NCBI GenBank assembly: GCA_003819975.1
Contig: RPPU01000352.1
Location: forward strand, 1-5,331
Reading direction: 5' to 3'
Length of the DNA stretch: 5,331 nucleotides
Origin: Desulfobacteraceae bacterium
Lineage (GTDB): Bacteria; Desulfobacterota; DSM-4660; Desulfatiglandales; HGW-15
The notes beneath the pieces are model-generated. The model made no database searches. It saw only the letters and a list, made by a program, of their open reading frames with translations, and was not told where the DNA came from. The first letter of the stretch is position 1, and the number at the start of each line of letters is the position of its first letter. Positions 1-5,331 of this stretch are shown in pieces. Both the position numbers and the translations under genes were made by a program.

Positions 1-353
1 AGTTGAAACAAAGCCACCGCGATGGTCCCGTGAGCATTCTCCGCGATCGCCACCCAGCCGTTGGGAATGCTTTGCCATTTTTTTCCGCCTACTTCGAAAC
101 AGGTCGTTTCCGCGATACCCATTTTTTCGAGAACCATGGACTTGGTTATGCCGTCCGGCAGTACCTTGGTCGCGGCAAGCGGCTGGTCTTGCCACCAATA
201 AAGATCGCAGCCTGAAGCGGTTTTTATTCCGGTTTCAAGTTTTTCCGGTTCTTTGGGAGAACCACCCGCAAGGATGGCGATCGATAGAATCGCGATCGCG
301 GCGTTTCGCGCATGATGAAGAGGTCGTAAAAGTCTTTTCTTAATCGTTTTCAT
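1..353 (-). CDS. Exported protein of unknown function, N-terminal 117 residues (3' end outside window)
   Basis: An open minus-strand frame runs from an ATG at 353-351 to the left edge with no stop, giving 117 residues. The start is supported by a good Shine-Dalgarno AGGAG (plus-strand ctcct at 359-363) seven bases upeam of the ATG... five bases lie between it and the ATG. The N-terminus has basic residues (KTIKKRLLR), then a hydrophobic stretch (about residues 18-30, AAIAILSIAILAG), which reads as a signal peptide. No cysteine follows, so it is not an obvious lipoprotein. The mature part shows CDLYWWQDQP near residues 49-58, a second cysteine at residue 85 and an alternating hydrophobic segment at the end (WVAIAEN, TIAVALF). 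I do not recognise the family. It lies 175 bases downstream of the DUF1963 gene on the same strand, separated by an inverted repeat, so it is probably a separate transcription unit. Confidence 0.75.
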   Translation of the reverse strand, partial: MKTIKKRLLRPLHHARNAAIAILSIAILAGGSPKEPEKLETGIKTASGCDLYWWQDQPLAATKVLPDGITKSMVLEKMGIAETTCFEVGGKKWQSIPNGWVAIAENAHGTIAVALFQ

Positions 354-402
354 TTTCACTCCTGCGTTGGGAACACTTTGATATTTTCTTACAACAGGAA
401 GA

Positions 403-476
403 ATTTTAGACAGGATTAACGGGATTTATTTTTGAGAATTCTTTTAATCTCTTAATCCTGTTAATCCCGTCAAAAT
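403..476. repeat. Imperfect inverted repeat, 'acaggattaacggga' intergenic type
   Basis: The left arm (403-428) contains gacaggattaacgggatt. The reverse complement of the right arm (452-476) contains gacgggattaacaggatt. The arms therefore pair over about 24 bases, with a one-base bulge and two positions where A and G are swapped between arms, around a 23-base AT-rich loop containing gaattc. Each arm is itself a short tandem of a ggatta-like unit. Similar 'gacaggattaacaggatt' sequences occur as scattered intergenic repeats in many bacterial genomes (recollection, not searched). It sits between two minus-strand genes. A transcript from the DUF1963 gene would fold it into a long hairpin, so it may help protect or end that mRNA, but no strong U-tract follows directly. 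Confidence 0.7.
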
Positions 477-528
477 CCGTTTTTCTCCGCCGACTTGGCA
501 AAAGCGATCCGGTTCATCCGGATTGGTC

Positions 529-1353
529 TTACGTTCCCGAATAGGTCTGGGTGCATTTTGAAAAATCTTTATTTTTTAAATCGTTTGCATCGATCCATAC
601 ATGCATGTTCCCTTCCGCGACATCATCTTGGAACAATAATATCAGGCCCGGTTTTCTCGGGATTGAGATAACGTCATATTCCCCATCTTCATTAAGATTT
701 TCCCCGTCTTCATCATATTCTTCCGGATCAAACATATCTTCTCCTTGCCAACATAAAGGTCTTCCGAAAATGCGCGTGTCAAAATCTCTTTTTGTAATAT
801 CGCATTTCAAAATACTTTTTATTTTTTTCTTTAATTCGTCGGGGATAAATCGCGCCGCATCGGAATAATCATAAGCTTCACCATCATTATTGAGATAAAA
901 TATAAAATGCGGTTTGAATTTGATGACAACTGGTTTACGGTTGCTTTCTTCATCTCGAAGCGACAAATCGTTCATATCGCCGTCGTAGTATATCGCGAAA
1001 TCGACCATATCGTCGTATATTTCTTTATCGTTCAAAAATATATACAGCATTCCTTTTTCAGGAAAAATTTTTTCGATATCGTACTTGCTCAATTCCTCAA
1101 AATTCAACTGAGCATAAAACGGCGGTTTATCCGTCGGATAGGGCATCGATTTGGGAAAATGCGGCGCTCCTCCTATTTTTGAAGCTCCCAGTTTAACCTT
1201 GTTTTCGTCATCTATGGTATGATAGTCCAGCTCGATTAAATAATGCAGCGTTTTTGACAATGTTTCGGCATTGTATTCGGTGCCGTTAAATTCGAGCAAC
1301 TCGTCATCGAATGGATAATTTCTTACCGCTTCTCTCGCTTTTTCAATCGTCAT
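529..1353 (-). CDS. DUF1963 / YwqG-like family protein
   Basis: This 274-residue soluble protein has no signal peptide or membrane segment, so it should act in the cytoplasm. Family landmarks appear in order: SKIGGAPHFPKSMPYP (58-73), the proline-rich segment PFYAQLNFEEL (78-88), FPEKGMLYIFLND (97-109), GRPLCWQGED (197-206, matching the usual GxPxxxQG-type motif), and a C-terminal LILLFQDD ... HVWIDANDL ... DFS block (237-265). The length is normal for DUF1963/YwqG proteins, whose biochemical role is not established. An acidic low-complexity stretch (about 209-227, many D/E) lies before the last block and is probably an exposed loop. The start is backed by AAGGAG (plus-strand ctcctt at 1362-1367) eight bases before the ATG. 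The gene stands alone, with large gaps on either side, and gives no operon clue to function. Confidence 0.88.
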   Translation of the reverse strand: MTIEKAREAVRNYPFDDELLEFNGTEYNAETLSKTLHYLIELDYHTIDDENKVKLGASKIGGAPHFPKSMPYPTDKPPFYAQLNFEELSKYDIEKIFPEKGMLYIFLNDKEIYDDMVDFAIYYDGDMNDLSLRDEESNRKPVVIKFKPHFIFYLNNDGEAYDYSDAARFIPDELKKKIKSILKCDITKRDFDTRIFGRPLCWQGEDMFDPEEYDEDGENLNEDGEYDVISIPRKPGLILLFQDDVAEGNMHVWIDANDLKNKDFSKCTQTYSGT

Positions 1354-1714
1354 AAAATATTCTCCTTATAATTTATTTTTAGCCGGTCTTTTTGCCGACA
1401 GGCGATGATGAAATCCATGATTCCTCGCATATCTATGCCGCTTTTTCCGTTTAATTTTTCATTAAAAACCTTTGATACAATCGAAATCGACCAGAAAACG
1501 CGGATCGGTCTTATTTCTTTCTAATTTGTTCCAATTCGATTGGTTTTTTTTCATAATCTAAACACCGACAGCCTATATATACCTATTCCATTACCTGAAA
1601 TTCCGGCATTCTGTCGACCAAAGCTACCCTTTCAGACGTTTCAGGCCTGTTTTTTTTTAAAATTGTGTGAGATTTGGTATGTTTTAAGTAATCTAAATGT
1701 TTTTTTGCAGGGAC

Positions 1715-1743
1715 AAAAAAACATGAATTCCGGCAAGCCGGAA
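1715..1743 (-). terminator. Possible intrinsic terminator of the AraC-type regulator gene
   Basis: Read on the minus strand, TTCCGGCTTGCCGGAA (1743-1728) forms a strong GC-rich stem with a tight CTTG loop. It is followed by six bases and then a run of seven T (1721-1715). It lies about 155 bases downstream of the regulator's stop codon. The spacer between stem and T-run is longer than usual, and the stem also belongs to the neighbouring repeat, so the role as a terminator is tentative. Confidence 0.3.
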
Positions 1744-1782
1744 CAAGAGTTCCAGCGAGGCCGGAACAGGAGTTCCAGCGAG
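1737..1782. repeat. Two tandem copies of a 23-bp unit, each holding a small hairpin
   Basis: Copies at 1737-1759 and 1760-1782 differ at one position. The unit starts gccggaaca and ends gagttccagcgag. Each unit contains ggaac-4 bases-gttcc, a five-bp stem with a tetraloop (1740-1753 and 1763-1776, allowing for register). A further perfect stem, ttccggc/gccggaa (1728-1743), overlaps the first copy, and a partial gccggaata follows at about 1786. The block is GC-rich inside AT-rich DNA. It resembles short palindromic intergenic repeats. No open frame or transposase is attached. Confidence 0.7.
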
Positions 1783-1898
1783 ATCGCCGGAATAAGTCCG
1801 TACGATTATCAGCCTATGATTATTCATTTTTTCCTATCAACAACTTTTTGGCGATATTTTGGAATAAGAAGCCTAAATCGAATTTTGACCCGCCCAAT

Positions 1899-3038
1899 TT
1901 AATTCAGATAATTTTTTCGATAAGCGACGGGCGATTCGCCCGTGAATTTTTTAAAAACGCTGTTGAAGGTCGCCTTGGAATTGAACCCGGCCTGAAAAGC
2001 CAAAGCCAGAATGGTTTCCTCCTGCCGTTTCGGATCGCTCAGCAAGCGTTTTATTTTTTCAACGCGATAGGTATTGATGAAATCGTAGAACGATCGGCCC
2101 TGTTTCTCGTTGATAATCCGGGATAGATCGTTTCTGCTCAAGCCGATTTCCTCGGCCAGGCCGGCCAGAGTCAAATCGGGGTCCAGGTAGGCTTCCTGTT
2201 TTTCCATGAAAGTCAAAAGCTTATCGTGATAGATTTCCACTTCCCGGTCGGAAAGGGAGGAGTCGTTATATTTCTTTTGTGATTTTAATGCTTTGGCCGA
2301 ATAGAAAATTTCCGGTTTTTTCAGCGCGTTAAAGCCGCAATATAAAACCAGAAAAGCAATGGACAGATTTATGGCATAAAAAAAATAGCGCAGCGAATAT
2401 CCCATCAGAATAAAAAACCCGGCCGTGAACCAAAGAATAAGGATGGGAACCAGGGAATGGGAGAATATCTTAATCCAGGAAAGATAAATATTTCCAAATG
2501 GCGAAGAATTTATGATTTTTTCACGGTAAATCTTAGCGGATCTTAGGGCATAGCTTAGATAAAGACAAAAGCAGACATAAAAAAGCAGTCGGGAGAGGGT
2601 GTCCCATATATATTGCGGTTGGGTGATGGCGGAATCGAGCCATTGCGTCAGGATGGTCATTTGCGATTCCGAAGTGCCGAGATAAAAAGGCATCTTAATA
2701 ACGATATTGACGATAACAGGAGCCAAGTGGATGAGATCGATTTTTTTGAAATGATAATCCGGGTCGATAATCAGTTTGACATAAAAATAAAGCGAAGGAC
2801 CTAAAAAATAGCGGGCGTTGTCGATCAACTCGGTCAAGAAAGGCAGATGGCTATAAAGGCCGCTAATCAACAAAGAACCGCGCAAAAGGAAAAAAAAGGT
2901 TGCAAAGCAATACAGCCCTATGAAGCGATTGGCCTTTTTCGTGCCTGATTTTATTTTAAAAATAACCAAAGCCAAAAAAAAGACTAAAAAAGCTGCGCAT
3001 AACAATATGAGCGATATAAAATAGTTTATATTGTTCAT
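1899..3038 (-). CDS. Membrane-anchored AraC-family transcriptional regulator
   Basis: The 379-residue protein has two parts. Residues 1-240 hold about seven hydrophobic segments (roughly 6-28, 38-60, 75-92, 101-118, 145-166, 195-213 and 217-237), with a family-typical LGPSLYFYVKL at 79-89. Residues 240-275 form a hydrophilic linker containing SSLSDREVEIY. Residues 275-379 are an AraC-type DNA-binding domain with two helix-turn-helix units: LTLAGLAEEIGLSRNDLSRI (289-308), and ILALAFQAGFNSKATFNSVF (343-362) followed by FKKFTGESPVAYRK. Regulators of this design are inferred to sense a signal in or through the membrane and control nearby genes; no ligand can be read from the sequence. The start at 3038-3036 has no clear Shine-Dalgarno, and the upstream DNA is A/T only, unlike the other genes here. 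It is divergent from the PilZ-like/repeat-protein operon, which makes that operon a candidate target. Confidence 0.92.
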   Translation of the reverse strand: MNNINYFISLILLCAAFLVFFLALVIFKIKSGTKKANRFIGLYCFATFFFLLRGSLLISGLYSHLPFLTELIDNARYFLGPSLYFYVKLIIDPDYHFKKIDLIHLAPVIVNIVIKMPFYLGTSESQMTILTQWLDSAITQPQYIWDTLSRLLFYVCFCLYLSYALRSAKIYREKIINSSPFGNIYLSWIKIFSHSLVPILILWFTAGFFILMGYSLRYFFYAINLSIAFLVLYCGFNALKKPEIFYSAKALKSQKKYNDSSLSDREVEIYHDKLLTFMEKQEAYLDPDLTLAGLAEEIGLSRNDLSRIINEKQGRSFYDFINTYRVEKIKRLLSDPKRQEETILALAFQAGFNSKATFNSVFKKFTGESPVAYRKNYLN

Positions 3039-3071
3039 TTTAAATTAAGATTATTTTATTTCGGTGAGCCA

Positions 3072-3079
3072 ATTATAAT
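3072..3079. promoter_or_regulatory. Candidate -10 region, possibly used in both directions
   Basis: The AT-rich stretch aattataatt contains a perfect TATAAT on the plus strand (3074-3079) and, overlapping it, TATAAT on the minus strand (3077-3072). Minus-strand initiation here would give the AraC gene a leader of about 27 bases. Plus-strand initiation would give a long leader (about 250 bases) containing the structured segment before the PilZ-like gene. Neither direction has a good -35 box at 16-18 bases, which would suit an activator-dependent promoter but also weakens the call. Confidence 0.3.
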
Positions 3080-3167
3080 TTTTAAAATGTTCCTTTTTGT
3101 TTAATCAGCTTAACCTATCCCGCTTCCATGCTCTCTTGAAAAAAATCATCAAAAAAATAAAAAAAAA

Positions 3168-3297
3168 CAGGCTGCAAACGTCCGAAAGGGTAGCCTCGGT
3201 CGACACTATATTGGAATTTTATTAAATGGGCTATCCAAATCGCGTTTCCCGCATTGAGATCGGGAGCGGTTTGGGCAGGAAAGGCCGGGCGGGAAAA
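3168..3297 (+). ncRNA. Structured 5' leader upstream of the PilZ-like gene; possible riboswitch-like element
   Basis: A sharp change from an A-rich tract (3139-3167) to GC-rich sequence marks the segment. aggct (3169-3173) pairs with agcct (3192-3196), enclosing gcaaacg and a tccGAAAggg hairpin with a GNRA loop. gggtagcc (3188-3195) can instead pair with ggctatcc (3229-3236, one G-U), and ttgga (3211-3215) can pair with tccaa (3234-3238), so at least two exclusive folds exist. Farther on, tttcccgc (3245-3252) pairs perfectly with gcgggaaa (3289-3296). The GGC..CAAAC..CCGAAAGG..GCC order recalls the c-di-GMP-I (GEMM) aptamer, but the conserved ACGCAAAGCC strand and its second tetraloop-receptor stem are absent. 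I therefore do not assign it to that class. A role as a cis-regulatory leader is inferred from position and pairing only. Confidence 0.35.
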
Positions 3298-3337
3298 TTG
3301 ACGGGTTTATAAGTCTGACATTTAAGGGGGTATTTTC

Positions 3338-3634
3338 ATGGCCGCCAATAAAAACTTGCCGGTTTGGCTGTCGCCGGCAGACCGGCGCCAATATGAACCG
3401 GCGTCTATTCGGAATTACGATGAACATGGTCTCGTATTGGTTTCTTTGAGCGCTTACGCTGAGGGTGAGGAAATCGTAATCGGCATCGGCGGGCTGCTAT
3501 CAAGCCAGGACCATAATCGGGGTACGATCATGGATTTGATGAAGATCAAGATAGATCGGCGCGAACAAATTGAAACTTCAGGCGACGGCTATTTCGAGTA
3601 CAAGGCAAAATATTCAAGTGCCCACGGCCAATAA
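3338..3634 (+). CDS. Small soluble protein, degenerate PilZ-like domain (tentative)
   Basis: A 98-residue protein without signal peptide, membrane segment or cysteine. The start at 3338 has a strong AAGGGGG (3324-3330) seven bases upstream. The layout recalls a single PilZ domain, the c-di-GMP-binding beta barrel: RR at 16-17, then NYDEHG at 26-31 in the place of the (D/N)xSxxG motif, a strand pair LVLVSLSAYAEGEEIVIGIG (32-51) typical of the PilZ barrel, and a closing strand region (about 67-94, MKIKIDRRE ... GYFEYKAKYSS). The second arginine of RxxxR is missing and the motif serine is aspartate, so nucleotide binding may be weak or lost. It may be an unrelated small beta protein. The next gene starts 30 bases after its stop, with the same kind of Shine-Dalgarno, implying one transcript although this protein is cytoplasmic and its partner exported. 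Confidence 0.8.
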   Translation: MAANKNLPVWLSPADRRQYEPASIRNYDEHGLVLVSLSAYAEGEEIVIGIGGLLSSQDHNRGTIMDLMKIKIDRREQIETSGDGYFEYKAKYSSAHGQ

Positions 3635-3664
3635 CATTAACGATAAAAAGGGGGAAATTAAAAA

Positions 3665-5331
3665 ATGAATTCAAAAAAGAAAAACAGGTTGTTCTCGGTC
3701 ATGGTCTTGTTATGGGCCCTGACATTGTGCGTCGGCGCTGTCTCGACCGACGCTTTGGCCCAATCGATCGATTACAATCAAAAAGTCAGACAGGTGAAAT
3801 TTGGGGTCACCGACCTAAACGGGGTTAAGGCCATTTTTGGCGAGCCGGTCGAATATGAGGGTGAAGGCTACTGGGTTAAATACCCGGATTATTTTTGGAT
3901 CGCTATGCGCAATGGCGTCGTCAGAACGGTCCGATTTGGGTGGACCGACTTGGGGTATACTTGTTTTGGCGGGATTCGCATCGGCAGCAGTTTGGATGAG
4001 GTGTTGGCCAAGCTTGGTAATCCCCAATCAATTGTGGACGGTCAGAGCTGCGATAACAGGGATTATATTTTATATAAGAACATCGACGGAATCCCGGGTT
4101 ATTGTTATTACAGCCGGCCCGACCGCAAGATCCGCTTGTTCTTCGGCAATTTCAAAGTAAATGGGCTGGAATTGGACGGTCAGCCGGTTTCCGAGTTGGA
4201 ATCGAAGCTGGCCCGGTTAAAATTTTATTACGACCTTTCAAGCGTGGAATCGATTTTCGGCCAACCTCAAAAATATATCTGGGGCAACCAGGAGTTCACC
4301 AAAGCCCAGTTGCCGGTCGAGAACTACATCCTGCTTTACGACAACAATTATAATTTCAGCATCTGGATGAAATGGAACTCGGTCCAGGAAGTCCGTTTTT
4401 CCAACAACGATACGGGCTATTCCTGTTACAACGGCCTCAAAATCGGTTCCACTTTGGATGAGGTGTTGGCCAATCTGGGCAATCCCAAAGAGATCAAGGA
4501 CGGTCAGGCCTGCGATTACCGGCCTTATGTTTTATATAAGAATATCGACGGTACTCCGGGTTATTGCTATTACAGCCGGCCCGATCGTCATATCCGGTTT
4601 TTCTTTACGGATTTTAAAGTCAACGCGATCTATCTGACGGATCAACCGGTCCCGGAAATGAACCAAAAGATCGCCAAACACGATTTTGAAAACGCCGATC
4701 TCGCTAAGGTGATCAACGTATTCGGCGAACCCCTGAAATATATGTGGGGCGATCAGGAATTTCCCAAGAACAATCTGCCGGAGAATTATTGCGCGATCTA
4801 TCCCCAAGATTTCATGATCTGGATGAGTCGGGGCCGTGCCTATGAAGTTCGATTTCACAGTGACGCTCTTGAATATGAATGGCCCTACAACAGCACCGGC
4901 ATATGGGGCGGACCGATCAAGGTTGGCTCGAGCTTGGAAGACGTTATCTATATGGTCGGCCAGCCCATTGAGACGGTGGTGGGCCAGGCCTGCGATTACC
5001 GGGACAAGGTTCTGTACAAAGACATCGACGGCCAAACCGGTCGTTGCTATTACAGCCGGTCCGATCAAAACGTGCGTTTCTTTTTTTGGGACTATAAAGT
5101 CTCGGCCCTGTATTTGACCGGTCATCCGGTCAGCCCTTATATGGATGTGCGTTGGCGAAACCTGGCCGAGTTCGATTTTGCGAATAAACCCGATTTGATC
5201 AAGAGCCTTTGGTTCAATACTAAAAACACCTGGCCGGATCGAGACAAGTTGCCCGCCAATGTAGACCCTAAAGTAATTTTGCAAAACGGCATGAACCCGG
5301 GTCTGGGTATCAGGGCTTTGCATCAAAAGGG
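3665..5331 (+). CDS. Exported tandem-repeat protein, probably leading into a subtilisin-like (S8) peptidase domain (C-terminus outside window)
   Basis: The frame is open from the ATG at 3665 to the right edge (555 complete codons). AAGGGGG at 3648-3654 lies ten bases upstream. The signal peptide has KKK at 4-6, a hydrophobic core at about 9-25, and likely cleavage after ALA at residue 32. The mature part is built of alternating half-modules. The A type has V..IFGEP (57-61, 197-201, 352-356), then KYxWG..., IWM and EVRF. The B type has IGSSLDEVLAxLGNP (106-120, 260-274, 420-434), GQxCDYR, YKNIDG and YCYYSRPD, ending FKVNAIYLT. The helix-plus-GNP then sheet pattern resembles BLIP/SmpA-like small domains (inference). 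A fourth A half (498-540) is followed by NPGLGIRALHQK (544-555), which from memory matches the segment just before the catalytic domain of some bacterial S8 peptidases. The catalytic triad would lie outside the window, so protease activity is unproven. Confidence 0.9.
   Translation, partial: MNSKKKNRLFSVMVLLWALTLCVGAVSTDALAQSIDYNQKVRQVKFGVTDLNGVKAIFGEPVEYEGEGYWVKYPDYFWIAMRNGVVRTVRFGWTDLGYTCFGGIRIGSSLDEVLAKLGNPQSIVDGQSCDNRDYILYKNIDGIPGYCYYSRPDRKIRLFFGNFKVNGLELDGQPVSELESKLARLKFYYDLSSVESIFGQPQKYIWGNQEFTKAQLPVENYILLYDNNYNFSIWMKWNSVQEVRFSNNDTGYSCYNGLKIGSTLDEVLANLGNPKEIKDGQACDYRPYVLYKNIDGTPGYCYYSRPDRHIRFFFTDFKVNAIYLTDQPVPEMNQKIAKHDFENADLAKVINVFGEPLKYMWGDQEFPKNNLPENYCAIYPQDFMIWMSRGRAYEVRFHSDALEYEWPYNSTGIWGGPIKVGSSLEDVIYMVGQPIETVVGQACDYRDKVLYKDIDGQTGRCYYSRSDQNVRFFFWDYKVSALYLTGHPVSPYMDVRWRNLAEFDFANKPDLIKSLWFNTKNTWPDRDKLPANVDPKVILQNGMNPGLGIRALHQK
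3797..5284 (+). repeat. In-gene tandem repeats: three ~155-residue copies plus half a fourth
   Basis: Approximate copies are 3797-4198, 4199-4657 and 4658-5134, with a diverged partial copy at 5156-5284. Equivalent motifs are spaced 154 residues (copy 1 to 2) and 160 residues (copy 2 to 3) apart in the B half. Nucleotide identity is locally complete: the 21 bases beginning tttggatgagg recur at 3991-4011 and 4453-4473, and caggcctgcgattaccgg recurs at 4505-4522 and 4985-5002. Copy 1 lacks part of the A half (no WG/LP segment), and the fourth copy has lost the FGEP motif (WFNTKNTWP instead). Confidence 0.9.

Larger units (their letters stand above)
1354..1898. other. 545-base intergenic region without a convincing gene
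   Basis: This gap lies between two minus-strand genes and is AT-rich, with many T-runs on the plus strand. It contains the ribosome binding site and presumably the promoter of the DUF1963 gene at its left end, and the tandem hairpin repeat (1728-1782) with a possible terminator for the AraC gene. A plus-strand frame at 1540-1902 is open for 120 codons. However, it has no Shine-Dalgarno, runs through the repeat, has a composition unlike a folded protein and overlaps the end of the regulator gene, so I do not call it. A 26-codon minus-strand frame (1350-1430) overlaps the DUF1963 start and is discussed as a finding. Confidence 0.6.

Noticed and set aside
507..523. Hairpin atccgg/ccggat just downstream of the DUF1963 stop as a terminator
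   Set aside because: Only six pairs, followed on the minus strand by just four T; too weak to call on its own.
1531..1551. ccaat/attgg hairpin followed by eight T on the plus strand, terminator-like
   Set aside because: The stem is five mostly A-T pairs and there is no plus-strand gene upstream that it could terminate.
1540..1902. 120-codon plus-strand open frame in the gap left of the AraC gene
   Set aside because: No Shine-Dalgarno, passes through the tandem repeat, overlaps the 3' end of the regulator gene on the other strand, and its translation shows no recognisable domain or sensible composition.
3168..3240. True c-di-GMP-I (GEMM) riboswitch
   Set aside because: The GGC..CAAAC..GAAA part is similar, but the conserved ACGCAAAGCC strand and the tetraloop-receptor stem are missing. 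It is kept only as an unclassified structured leader.
3298..3326. TTGACG as a -35 box close to the PilZ-like start
   Set aside because: No -10 box at the right distance, and a start there would fall on the ribosome binding site.
3665..3730. Lipoprotein signal on the repeat protein (cysteine at residue 22)
   Set aside because: The residues before it (LTL) do not fit a lipobox, whereas ALA at 30-32 fits ordinary signal peptidase cleavage.
4532..5326. 264-codon minus-strand open frame opposite the repeat protein
   Set aside because: It is antisense to the clearly coding plus-strand repeats. Its length follows from the codon use of the repeats, and its apparent internal repeats mirror them. No ribosome binding site was seen.

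Overview
The window looks like chromosomal DNA from a Gram-negative-type bacterium that uses Shine-Dalgarno leaders. It has secreted proteins with classical signal peptides, an AraC regulator with a multi-pass membrane domain (common in Bacteroidetes, Spirochaetes and related uncultivated phyla), intergenic palindromic repeats and moderate GC with AT-rich spacers. I cannot assign a phylum. There is no rRNA, tRNA, CRISPR array or transposase.

Layout. The left part (1-3038) reads on the minus strand. It holds the N-terminal part of an unrecognised exported protein (running off the left edge, start at 353), a DUF1963/YwqG-like protein (529-1353) and a membrane-anchored AraC-type regulator (1899-3038). 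Between the first two lies an imperfect inverted repeat of the 'acaggattaacggga' type (403-476). The 545-base gap between the second and third holds no convincing gene, but has a 23-bp tandem repeat of small hairpins and a possible terminator (1715-1782).

The right part (3039-5331) reads on the plus strand, divergent from the regulator. A 299-base intergenic region carries a TATAAT box and a GC-rich segment with an apparently structured leader (about 3168-3297). The leader contains a CAAAC/GAAA hairpin that resembles, but does not match, a c-di-GMP-I (GEMM) aptamer. It precedes a 98-aa soluble protein resembling a degenerate PilZ domain (3338-3634). Thirty bases later begins a large exported protein (3665 to beyond the right edge) made of three tandem ~155-aa cysteine-containing repeats plus the first half of a fourth. 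It ends in a segment that looks like the start of a subtilisin-family (S8) peptidase module.

How the genes may work together. The two plus-strand genes are probably one transcript. The divergent AraC membrane sensor is a candidate regulator of that transcript (inference from position only). The most unusual elements are the repeat-plus-putative-protease protein and the structured leader with its PilZ-like gene.
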